This document shows, in pieces, positions 34,626 through 45,633 of a DNA stretch of 64,000 nucleotides. The position numbers were made by a program, and so were the translations under genes. The DNA is from Saccharum officinarum (taxonomy: Eukaryota > Streptophyta > Magnoliopsida > Poales > Poaceae), in assembly GCA_020631735.1 (NCBI GenBank), contig CM036170.1:64557737-64621736 (forward strand). Reading direction: 5' to 3'. The notes beneath the pieces are model-generated. The model searched no databases, was not told where the DNA came from, and saw only the letters and a program-made list of their open reading frames with translations. Position 1 is the stretch's first letter. The number at the start of each line of letters is the position of its first letter.

Positions 34626-34990
34626 CCGGGGCCAGTCGATTCCCGTTGTCGGGGTGGGATCTGGCGGCGCACGAACACCACAAGCATCGGCCACGCTCGT
34701 GGGTGCCCCTGGCTCGGCCGGGGAAGACCTGAGGCGCCACGTCACATGTGCCCCAGCGGAGATGGCGGGGTTAGCGGCATGCCCGACGGTGATGGACGAC
34801 GGACGGATGGTGAGGGAGCAAGCGGCATAGGTGACTAGGACGTAGGTGAGCGGTGCAGGTGAGCGGCACAGGGAGCGAGGGTGCGCAGTGGGGAAAGGGA
34901 TCAAACGGATGAGCGGCCACGCTGCTTTGAGGCCGGGTGGAAAAGCATGTAGGAGTGGGGATTTATTTTTTGTTTAAGCTTTGGCCACCA

Positions 34991-35985
34991 GTCAGGTTGG
35001 ATACCTGATAAGTTCTGGGTTATACCCCCGGCGTTGGTCGGGGTTGAAGTCCGGCTCGAGCCAAGGCCAGGCGAGCATGGTGGTGCTTGCTCGGTAGCCA
35101 TCCCCCGAGGTTGGGAGCTTCTTTAGCCTGGCAAATGCCTTGAGCGTAGGCAACCCAAACAGGTCTTAGCTTCTCGGCTCTTTCTCCAAGCACCAAGCCC
35201 TTTCCCTAGAGTGGGCCTTATGGGCCCCACCAAGCCATCGCTAATGTGCCCGAGGGTACGTGCAAGCACACCCGATAGGTAGAGCCTCCGAGCCTCTTGT
35301 TAGTGGTTAATCTAGCTGTTATGACGCTAATAAGTGGGTTTAATCTACCCAGGTGTTGGACACTCAAAAGCACTAGTATGTTTGGTTGGCGCCGGTCCCA
35401 CTGGCTGAATGGACTCCAAAGTCTCGAGTTTGCAACCAAAGTGAAACCAAACCTCCTCAAGCAGAGGGGAGTTCTGGGCAGACTTTCTGCTTCCGCCGAC
35501 GCATTTTGACTCGCACCGTCACGCTCACAGACCGTACACCTGAATCGCACCCGGGCCACAGCAACAACCGCCGGACCGTTATACTCTTCAGGCCTCAAAG
35601 CGGCCTGCCGCAGCCGCTTCCCTCTTCACCGGATGTGCATGTCATCACCTGACACCTCATCGGATAAGAGCTGGCTCAGGCTCTGGCTCCAGTCTGGAGC
35701 CTCGCGGCCTGTATCCACAATGGCTGCGGCCACCAAACCCTTCGGCCTAGTTTGTTGTCGCAGCAAGATAGCAGCTCTAGCGACCTCTGCTTGATGGCGT
35801 CCGCAACCCCTTCGGTCAACTCAGCTGCGAACTTGGACTCCAACCTTGACCTGTACCTACAAAAGGTGGCGTTATGGTAGCTCGTCTTGTGCAGCGACGC
35901 GCGGCGTGTACGAACACATCGAGGTGCCGTCCGAGCACGCACCTCGTACGTACGCGACGCGCGTGCACCGGAAGCGTCCGAGCAG
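34991..35985. other. Upstream region of the MATE gene
   Basis: No supported ORF. GC content rises toward 35985. No clear TATA box was identified. Part of 35880-35985 is probably 5' UTR. Confidence 0.4.
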
Positions 35986-38306
35986 ATGGCGCCGGCTGCG
36001 GGGGCGGTGGTCAGCAGCAGGCGCAAGAACTGGTCGGACGAGTGCAAGAACCTGTGGCGCGTCGCGGGGCCGGTGATCCTCACCGGGATCTTCCAGTTCC
36101 TGCTCGGCTTCGTCACCACGGCCTTCGTCGGCCACATCGGCAAGGTGGAGCTCGCCGCTGTCTCCATCGTCAACGGCGTCGTCGAGGGCCTCGCCTTCGG
36201 CCTCCTGGTAATCAACAATCACGACCAATTGCAATATCGTCGTCTGAAGTCTTACGGCGTAGCTTATCGTCGCCTATCTGACTGATCACCGGTTTTGCTT
36301 TCTCTCTACGTGCAACGTGCCCATGGCGTGCAGCTTGGCATGGGGAGCGCCCTGGAGACGCTGTGCGGGCAGGCAGTGGGCGCCGGGCAGCTCCAGATGC
36401 TGGGCGTCTACATGCAGCGGTCCTGGATCATCTGCCTCGCCACCTCCCTCGTCCTGCTCCCGCTCTACGTCTTCACGTCCCCGATCCTCCGCCCGCTCTA
36501 CATCTCGGCGGTGTCGGGGCGGTACGCGCGCTGGTGCGCGCCGCAGCTGTTCGCGTACGCCGTCAACTTCCCCATCCAGAAGTTCTACCAGGCGCAGAGC
36601 AGGGTGTGGGTGATGACGGCCATCTCAGGCGCCGTGCTGGCAGTGCACGCGCTGCTCAACTGGCTCGTCGTGGCCAGACTCGGCCGCGGACTGGTCGGCG
36701 CCGCCGTCGTGGGCGACGTCTCCTGGTGGCTCGTCAACGTGGCGCAGTTCGTGTACCTCGTTGGCGGCTCCTTCCCGGGGGCGTGGACAGGGTTCTCGCG
36801 CAAGGCGTTCGCCAGCCTCGGCGGCTTCATCAGGCTCTCCATCGCTTCGGCTGTCATGCTGTGGTTCGTATACACGCCGTCTTCTTTTTCCTTCTTGATT
36901 GAGTTCACTAATCACTGCATCGGGGAATATATATTATTGATTGACAAACTCTATATAATATGTCTGGTTGGCACAGCCTAGAGATGTGGTATTATACGGC
37001 AGTGCTCATTCTGGTGGGATGCCTCAAGAACCCGGAGATTCAAGTTGATGCGATCTCCATATGGTCAGTGCCATTTGCTTCAGTTCAATCATCTTCTAAC
37101 AGCATCTGCCTCTGCATTTCACAGAGAACACGTTGGCAGGCATGTGTGCCCCCGTGTATCGTGATGATTCAATAATCCCTTTGTTTTGGCTGTAACAGCA
37201 TGAACTATCAGCTTTGGACACTGATGGTTGCTGTTGGCTTCAATGCTGCAGTAAGGTAACGTCCAGCACTGCTTTGCTTTTCGGCATCTTTCTTGTATAC
37301 ATATTTCTGAAGAAAAAAAGATCTTTGAGCTCTCAGTTGTTGGCAGTACTGGCTACTGATATGCGTTGTTCTTCCTTTCCGTTTCGTTTCCCCGTACGTC
37401 AGTGTTCGCGTGTCGAACGAGCTTGGCGCCAACCATCCAAAGGCGGCCAAATTCTCCGTCGTCGTTGCCACCGCCACATCAGCCGCCATCGGGGTGATCT
37501 TCACGGCGGTTGCTCTGGCGGCGAGGAAGCAGATGCCTCGGCTTTTCACGGGCGACGATGTGGTCGTCAGGGCGACTGCCAAGCTGGGGTACCTCCTGGC
37601 CGCCACCATATTCCTCAACAGCATCCAGCCGGTGTTGTCAGGTACTAGAATCTGCATTGCGCAATTCCTGATTTTTCAGAGAAAACACTGACGATGCAGT
37701 ATGCACGCAGCTGGTTGTTTTCATGCTCATGCTCAAATCCGTTGGTGTTTGTCGCAGGCGTGGCGATCGGTGCCGGGTGGCAGTCCTTAGTCGCGTTCGT
37801 CAACATCGGCAGCTACTACCTCGTCGGCCTGCCCCTCGCAGCTGTGTTTGGGTTCAAGCTGAAGCTCAATGCAACAGTAAGACAAGCCTGGAAGATCTGA
37901 TGTTTTCTGTTTGATGGCCATACTCAAGGCAATCTGCTGATTCTGTATGTGCTGCAGGGATTTGGGTGGGCGTGTTGATCGGAACGGTGTTACAGACTGT
38001 GATTCTGTTTGTAATCCTCAGCAGAACCAAATGGCAGAAAGAGGTATAGTACTGTCTAGTACCTACCTCTTCATCATCATCTTCTTTTTTCTGCTCTTGT
38101 TCTTTTATTCCGAAACAATTTCTCTGCTATTGTTTTCATATTCTTTTTTCTGCTCTTGTTCCCATATTTCGGAACATTTTGTGCAGGCTATGCTAGCAGA
38201 GGAGAGAATACGGGTGTGGGGAGGAAACGTCGAGCTGCCACAGACTCAAGAAACGGGACCAATTGAAAACATTGCCGCACCAGACTCAATAAACGGGACC
38301 AAGTGA
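35986..38306 (+). CDS. MATE (DETOXIFICATION-type) transporter, frameshift at exon 6
   Basis: Eight exons: 35986-36207, 36334-36863, 36977-37063, 37199-37255, 37403-37641, 37758-37876, 37958-38043 and 38187-38306. All introns are GT-AG. The start MAPAAGA is followed by a typical MATE N terminus (WSDECKNLWRVAGPVILTG). MATE landmarks follow: TTAFVGHIGKVELAA in helix 2, ALETLCGQAVGAGQ, ISIC-MNYQLWTLM, and SVRVSNELGANHPKAAKF. The family uses proton or sodium gradients to export organic cations or flavonoids at vacuolar or plasma membranes. The exon total is 1460 nt, one short of 486 codons. Exon 6 ends GCAACA|GTAAGA where ACAG|GTAAG is expected. Joining exon 7 therefore shifts frame and stops at 37976-37978 after about 424 residues, losing the last helix and tail. 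Exons 7-8 stay open in the original frame. Confidence 0.88.
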
Positions 38307-38382
38307 AAACATTGACGCACCTGTTTGATAGGAAATTAGTAGATACATTACCGCACCTGTTTGACAGGAAACTACTAGCAGA
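38240..38382 (+). repeat. Tandem duplications at the MATE gene 3' end
   Basis: A 40-bp unit (CAGACTCAAGAAACGGGACC...) is repeated directly (38240 and 38280). The second copy contains the present stop codon. A second pair (CCGCACCTGTTTGA-like) follows at about 38317 and 38353. Confidence 0.75.
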
Positions 38383-38464
38383 GAATAAAAACAAGAATTG
38401 TGACCATTTTCACCATCAGAATCATTTAATTAGTGTGTGAACTGTGAAGTGTGGAGTGGGAGTA

Positions 38465-39478
38465 CTTGTAACACAGATGGAAAAAGTGGGAAAAATTGGA
38501 TCCTTACCATCAAAAGAACGCATCTTTAGATATATACCATCAAAAGGTTCAGTTTTAGATATGTACCATTAAAACATGACTGACGTTAGTAGCTCACTAT
38601 TTCTGTTAACTCCAAGTTATATCTGACCATTTTGCCCTTGCATATTAGGGGCCATCTTGCTACAGTCTAGGAGAGCATGTGTAAATAAAATTCAGTAGGA
38701 TACAGACATAACATCTCAGCAACATATAAACACAACTTCTGAGTGGTATTAATAAAAGGCCATTATCTCATATGGCTGCCATTTCAATAATATAACAGTA
38801 TGTTGCATACAACCAGATTTTTGTAGTTGGCAAAAGTTGGAGTTCACAAAAGATCATAGCCAACACAGCCATGTCGACACTCCAGCAAAAGTTAGATCTA
38901 TGGAGCTGCACAAAAGACCACAGCGAACGCAACCATGTCCACAGTTAACACAGCCATGTTGACACACTCAACACAACCATTTTCTAGCTAATAATAATCC
39001 TCCTATTAATTCCTCCTGGTGAGATGGATGCCATCCTTCTTGGACACGAACTAGTTGGAGAAAGAAGACCTGGGCTAGTTGGAGAAAGAGAAGACATGCT
39101 TCTTTTTGTAGGACCTGGGCTAGTTGGAGAAAGAGAAGACATGCTTCTTGTTGTAGGACCTGGGCTAGTTGGAAAAAGAGAAGACATGTTTGCTGTTGTT
39201 GCACTTGGTCTAGGAGTCACTTGTGGATCATTAGCAGATGACTTAATTTCAGACTTGGATTTCCTAGGAGGCACAAAATAAGTTAGGCTGTGAACATATT
39301 TCAGCATGTATAAACCATTCATATTACAAATTTACAATTTACAATACCTTTTCCTTTTAGAATTTTTTGGACGAGGTGGTGGAAGCTCTTGTTCTAATTC
39401 AGCTTGAGTAGCATTACGGCCTTTCTCTATTCCAAACTGAAAACACCTTTTACATTGATATGGGCCTCTTTTCCCTGC
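38465..39478 (-). pseudogene. Transposon gene fragment cut by the SIRE element
   Basis: Two minus-strand coding pieces are visible. One (about 39478-39354) reads GKRGPYQCKRCFQFG...PPPRPKNSKRK and is joined by a plausible GT-AG intron to a second (about 39267-39002) with a three-fold Ser/Pro-rich repeat (MSSLSPTSPGPT). The CxxC motif and basic Pro-rich tail resemble transposase C termini of the MULE/FAR1 type; this is inference. The 5' part is missing because the SIRE element begins at 39479. Repeated CCATCAAAAG sequence at 38500-38580 may be the element's end. Confidence 0.45.
39069..39195. repeat. 48-bp coding tandem repeat
   Basis: Nearly three units of GACCTGGGCTAGTTGGAGAA...GACATGCTTCTT... 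encode the Ser/Pro-rich repeat of the transposon fragment on the minus strand. Confidence 0.8.
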
Positions 39479-41086
39479 TGAAAGGATCAAGATGCCCAAG
39501 AGGGGGGTGAATTGGGCTTCTCTAAAAATTAATTGCAAGAATTAAATCCTACAAGCCGAAATTCACCCCTAGTGTCTACTTGTGTTCCTAGAGAGTCTAC
39601 CGATAAAAAGTTTTGCACCCTAGTTTTCAATCCTAGTCTAGCATGACAATTCTAGGAATGTAAAACAAGTAATGAATGTAAATACTAGAATGTAAATGCT
39701 TGAATGTAAAAGGGGCAAGGAACACGGCGATGTTTTTCCGAGGTATCGGAGAGTCGCCACTCCCCACTAGTCTTCGTTGGAGAACCCGCGCAAGGGTGTA
39801 GCTCCCCCTTGATCCGCGCAAGGATCAAGTGCTCTCTACGGGTTGATTCTTCGACACTCCGTCGCGGTGAATCACCCAAAACCGCTCACAAGATGAGTTT
39901 GGTCATCCACAATCTCCACCGGATGATCACCGAACTCCCAATCACCACCAAACCGTCTAGGTGATGGCGATCACTAAGAGTAACAAGCTAGAACTCTCAC
40001 TTGACCACTACGAGCCCAAATGAGAAGATGGATGCACACTTGCTACTCTCTAATCGCTAGTGAGGAACTCTCAAGCTTTGATTCTCAAATCTCTATCCTC
40101 ACTAGTGCTCTTGCACTCCCTTGCACTCCAAAGGTGTTTTTCAGCTGATCAAATGAGCAAGAGACCTCTAAAAGAGGTGATGGGGATGTATTTATACACC
40201 CCACAGACAAATCGAACCGTTACCCGCTGACTTAGCAAAACACGGGCTGACCGGACGCGTCGGTCGAACTGACCGGACGCGCCGGTCGCTCGTAACGGTC
40301 GAAAACCGAATTTCAACTGAGTGACCGGACGCGCCGGTCAGGGGTGACCGGACGCATCCGATCGTGCAGGGAGCATACTGTACTCGCACCGGACGCGCCA
40401 CCGTGTCCGATCGGTGATGACCGGACGCGTCCGGTCGTCTCTGGACCTTACTGGACTGTGACCGGACGCGCCGATCACACCCAGGTCGCGTCCGATCGGG
40501 TGTTTCCCTCAAGTGACACGTGTCGACTTCTGACCACCGCGTCCGGTCCTCGCGAGGACCGCGTCCGGTCGTCAGAGCTGAAACCCTAGCCGCGGAACTG
40601 AACTGACCGGACGCGTCCGGTCATGCCGAGGACCGCGTCCGGTCAAGGGAAAACGACCCGAAACTTTCCGAAACGCGTCGCAACTTGAACCAAGTTGCTT
40701 CCAACTGAACTTTGAGCTATTCTAGAGCTGCCTAGCGCCAAGTTTAACAAGTGTGCACCACACCTAAACATAGGACTCGCCTAGGTCAAGCTACCCGCTC
40801 ATGCCCCCCTTTATAGTACGGCCAAAAGAGAAAAACGAAGATCCTAACGACTATTCCAAATGTATCTCAACACCTCGACATCTGGAACTAACCGTCCTTA
40901 ATCTTGACGTCACTCTTTTGAAAACCGAAACGATTTCCATCAAGGGGCATGAATACCATGGTGCCCAAAGCAGTTAAAACCTCCATGACCTAACTTACCA
41001 AAGTTTCTGCAAAACACACGTTAGTCATGGTAATAAAGCGTTGTCATCAATTGCCGAAACCAAACCTCGGGGCCTAGATGCTTTCA
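39479..41086 (-). repeat. 3' LTR of the SIRE-type element, 1608 bp
   Basis: On the plus strand it runs TGAAAGGATCAAG...GATGCTTTCA, giving the canonical TG...CA ends. It holds about a dozen CCGGACGC / GCGTCCGG motifs between 40250 and 40640. The matching 5' LTR copy begins at 51254. Confidence 0.9.
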
Positions 41087-41500
41087 ATCTTCCCTTTTTT
41101 GGTGATTGATGACAACACTAAGATATAAAAGATTTGAGTTGAGGTTTTCGAGCATGCTTGGTTCACATAAGCAAAAAGCAATAAGCACAAGGGGTTAGGA
41201 ATTGCTTATGTGCCCCAAGCCAAAAGAGTGTACTCATAAGATAAGACAAAAAGCGTTAGTACACATAAAGATATAGCTCATAAGAAAACGGAGTAAGGCA
41301 CGGAAGCACAACCTTAGAGCTATAATAAAAAACGGTGACAATAGGTTTATCACACGACGACATGCCACACGAATGCAATGACTGAAAAGTAAACATGATG
41401 CATGAATGTAGCACACAAAAAAACGAAAACCCTCTCTCAAAACTCCCCCTGAAACTACTCTCTCTCTCCCCCTTTGGCATCAAGCGCCAAAAAAACTAAT

Positions 41501-44019
41501 CTAAGGATCTGACGGGGGGACAGACGGAGTCGTGTCGGGTGCCGAGGTGCGCGGAGTAATCACGAAGTGTAGAGAATCTCCCTCGGAATCTGAGCTATCT
41601 GGCTGACCCTCTGAAGAAACACGTGGTTGTGAAGCGGTCTGGGTCTGAGCGGCAGGAACAGGTACTGACGTAGTAGCAACAAGAGGATCCGTCTGAGTGA
41701 CCTGAGCCTGTAGCGAGCCAATAGCAGGGGGATCTGTCGAGGCAACTGATGAAGGAATAGTCTCTATAGTACCGGTCCCTGTCACTGGAGGAATAGCTGC
41801 CTCTGAAGCTGACAATCCTGAAGAAGTAACAAAGGTAGTGTGCGAGGGCGTCGGCTGACCAGTCAACTCGCTATAGGTAGCACTGTAATCACCGAAGGGT
41901 GTGCCTGTCAGGAGGTGAGGGCGAGGCTGGTCTGAAGGTGTAAACCCCGTGTGAATAGGCGTGAAGCTCGGGGACTGGAATGACTGGAGAACCTGCTGCT
42001 GTGGAGATGTGAACTGGAAGCTCGGCTGTCCCTGACTCGATGGATCACTGGACTGTAAAGCAGAAGTCAGGACAGAAGCAGGCGGAGGAACCCCAATAGT
42101 GACTAGGTGGCGCAGGAGATCCAAGTATTGTTGCTGACTAGCTGCACTCTGTCGCTGAATCTTGTACTGCTGTCGCTGCATCTCAACCTGCTGCCTCTGG
42201 ATCTCAAGCTGCTGACGCTGAAACTCGTCCTGACGAGCCTGAATCTATGCAAGTGCTGCAGCTGTGTCCTGAGCCTGTCGCTGTATCTGCTGCTGTTGCT
42301 GCTCCTGTGCCTGGGTCAACCTCTCAAGTATAGCCACCATGGCTGGGTCTGCACGAGAGGCTGAACCAGAGCCACCGGCCTCGTGGTCGTGAGACCGAGG
42401 AGACCGGTACCTGGGGATGGGCTGGTAGTCCTCATCAGTGCTGTCAGATGTCACTCCTCAGGAAGATTAGCAGGCTGAGCGTCAAGATCGGCAAGCTCTG
42501 CCTCTGCAAGCTCATCAACTGTGGCGTCCTGCTCAGCCGCTGTCTCAGGAACCTCAGGTCGCTCACGCTGTCCTGGCACTAGGGCCTGATCTCTAGTGAC
42601 TGAAGCCCAAAGCTGACGAATATCATACTCAGGGAAAGTAGTAGTAGTATCTGATATCTCAGCTCGGATCTCTGCTGGTAGCTGAATGGATGATCTAATG
42701 ATGAAGCAGATCCAGTGTGCATAGGGCAGCTGACGATTACCCTTGAAGCCCTCAGCTATGGTGTCCTCCATCTCACTAAGTATGAGATCCCAAATGTCAA
42801 ACTGTGTCTGTGAGAGGAGGTGGTGAACAATCCATAGCTGCATCCGAGTCAGTCCCTCTCTGTAGCCAAGTCTGGGAAGAAGAGTGCGTCTGACTATAGC
42901 ATCCAGAACTCTGGCAAGTGGTGTCAAACTGGCAGGCGTGCGACGAGACCCTTCGCCAAAAGGCTCACGGAAGCAGGGTCGAACCAAGTCTGTAGGTGGC
43001 ACTGCCCCGCCGTGAGGGCGCCTCGGTGGAGGAGTCTGACCAAAACACAGCTGATGTATCTTCGTGTCAGAAGCTGGGAGTCTGAGAATCTCCTGCACTC
43101 TGGTGCTATATAGACGGTGATCGCGGCCTCGGAATGCAAAGTGAATGAAATCATGGGCAGGATCAATCCACAGTGAAGCATAAAACTCTCTGACCCATGT
43201 GCCGCAGTATGTACCTATCCGTCCAAGAAGATCTGTCAAGCCTGGCAGAAAGGATAGGTGCGGACGTAGCTGCTCTCCCACAACCTCAACCAGTGACTCA
43301 AATCGACAGACCCTCTGTGGTCGGAAAGCAATACCGCTGTCAACTAGAGCCCTATAGAAATCCTCCTGAAGTGGGGTATAGAAACCCTCTAAAGCTCTGT
43401 GATCCCTCACAGGTGGAAACCACCGACTGACCTCCACGAACCTTAACCCCTGCACCTGACGTGCTGTAGCACCCCTCAAGTCAAAGTGCTCGACCGGGGG
43501 TGAACCTCTAGCTCTGGGAGGAGGACGTGCTCCACGACGCTGGCCCTCTGGCCTAGGAGTCACCTGAGTACGTGCGCGTGTGGAGCGGCGACGTGGTGGA
43601 GACTGAGCTGGCTGCTCCTCTGTGTCCTCTGTAGCCTCTGGAGCCTCTGTGGCCTCTGTAGCCTCTGTAGGTGGATCAACTGACATACCCTCTGTAGTTC
43701 CAGTATCCTCAGTACCCTCAGTGGCCTCTGTGCCGAGCTGTCGACCTTCAAGATGAAAGCGACGCTCGCCTATGCGTATGCCACTGCTCCTGCCACCTCT
43801 CTCTGCCTGCTCTGCTGCATCTTCCACGGCCTGAGCAATCTCTGCCTCTGTAAGTGTCTTTTTCTTCTTTCTGGCCATGATCTTGATACGCTTCCCACGC
43901 GCAATCTCAGACCGACAAGGAGGACTGTCGTCCCCGTCACCAGGAGCACCACCGGCGTTCTTGCAACGCACCATGCTGATAAACTGACCGAAAACCTCTG
44001 AAAGATGGTGAACTGTCAC
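41501..44019 (-). pseudogene. Extra ORF after pol in the SIRE-type element
   Basis: A 522-codon frame (44019-42451) has a basic start (KRIKIMARKKKK), Glu/Thr repeats (ATEATEAPEATED), then a folded-looking region (WVREFYASLWIDPAHDFI, HRLYSTRVQEILRLP) typical of the so-called plant transposon protein domain. A frameshift near 42452 continues into a Gln-rich coiled segment (QAQEQQQQQIQRQ) with an in-frame TAG at about 42244, and a Ser/Pro/Thr-rich tail to 41501. It occupies the env-like position of SIRE/Maximus elements. No signal peptide or transmembrane segment is visible, so an envelope function is not supported. Described only as found, with its two breaks. Confidence 0.7.
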
Positions 44020-45633
44020 TCGAGAGGCTTGGCCTCAATCCGTATCCGCAGGCTTGGCCTCGGATTCAGCAAACTAATCTCACCCTGACACACGGACAGA
44101 CTCGCTGCAACGACGGAATAGAGAGATCTACTATAAGCACATATATAACTAAAAGGTACGAAACCCTAGAGATAGCAAGCATATGAGATACGATGTGAAT
44201 CGAAACGCGAAGCTACCTCGGATCGACGAGACGACGGTGACAAGATGAGGTGACCTAGATCGCGAGATTCCCCGAATTCGTCGAACGAGCTCTGAGAGGA
44301 CCGAGTCGATGATAAGTAACGGAAAGTTACGGTCAATGGTTAGCCCTAACGACGGAATTGAAGAAAATTGAGCGAAAAAACGAACAAGTTCTTCACCTCG
44401 AGCTAGGGTTAGGGCAACTCAACGAAAACCGATCGGAGGCGAGCGTGATGCAGTCCACTGCCGGAGGTGATGCTGACAAGCTGGAGCGCGGCTCACCGGC
44501 GGCAAGGGCGCGGCTCACCAGGTGGTGGAGGTGCGAGCGGGCGGCGGTGGCGCGGCTGCGCGGCTGGCGTGGGCAGGCGCGGGCAGGGTCGGGCTGCGGT
44601 CAGGCGGCAGCGAGCGCGCGAGCGAGGCAAGCGCGGGCGAGGAGACGCGGCTGGGCTTGCCGGAGGCAGGAAGACGGCGAGGGCGCGGCGGCTCCGGTGA
44701 ACTGCGAGTTAGGGCAGGCGGCGGCGGAAAAACGCGTGCGGGTGAAAAACACGGCCGAGGACGAACCGTTTTATGAAGGGGTTAGATCCGCTCGACGCGT
44801 GATGACCGGACGCGGTGGTCGTTATGACCGGACGCGGTGGTGCAGCGTCCGGTCACACTCCAGTAAGCTCCTGGAGTGACCGGACGCGTCCGGTGAGGAC
44901 TGACCGGACGCGGTCAGAGTCCGGTCGAGGGGAGCTCGGGAATTCATCGCGAATGACCGGACGTGGTGGTGGTAACCGGGACCGGACGCGGTGGTCAACA
45001 GCGGCGCGTCCGGTGCAGCGTCCGGTCACTAGATCTGGAATTGGTCTTCTGGATGACCAGACGCGCTGGTGGACGCCGGGACCGGACGCAGTGGTGAAGC
45101 ATCACTGCGTCCGGTGCAGCGTCCGGTCCAGCGTCCGGTCACTGTTCTTCGCCCTTCTTCGTTCCGAACTTCGACGCGACTTCTCCCAATCAAGTTCCAA
45201 TTCAAAGAGACACAAATAAACACCAATTGGAACATGATATGAGTGACCTCACTCAAACCCTCAAAATTTCAAAATAGATTGCCTTAGGCTAGTATTATTT
45301 TTAAGAAAATAGGCAATAAACACCTGAGGAGCAACGTATGGCCATGCAATAGAGTTTTTGAACCTTTAGGAGCGTCAAAATGCTCTCTCTATCCATGGAC
45401 GAACACAGAGGTTGCTCAAAGCGAAACTGAAAAGAAACGCCAAACAAACAACCATGCATATGCAATGCAATACAAGAAAGTAAAGCTAGGGTGCTTGTCA
45501 AGTTTGATCCACGGTTAGGCTTCTTCACTCCTCCAAAGAAGGGTTATCGTAACCGTGTTAGCCAAGCCCTAAATGCATTGCGATAAAATAAACATGGCAT
45601 ATAATACAATGCAATGCAAGGGACAACACACGC
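44020..45633. other. Non-coding spacer of the SIRE-type element
   Basis: The spacer between the RNase H end and the extra ORF contains an LTR-like cluster of CCGGACGCGGTGG / CGTCCGGTC motifs (44800-45150). Other open frames here look fortuitous. Confidence 0.5.

Noticed and set aside
44358..45219. Plus-strand frames with repeated TGRGG-like peptides
   Set aside because: They are translations of the non-coding CCGGACGCGG motif cluster in the SIRE spacer.
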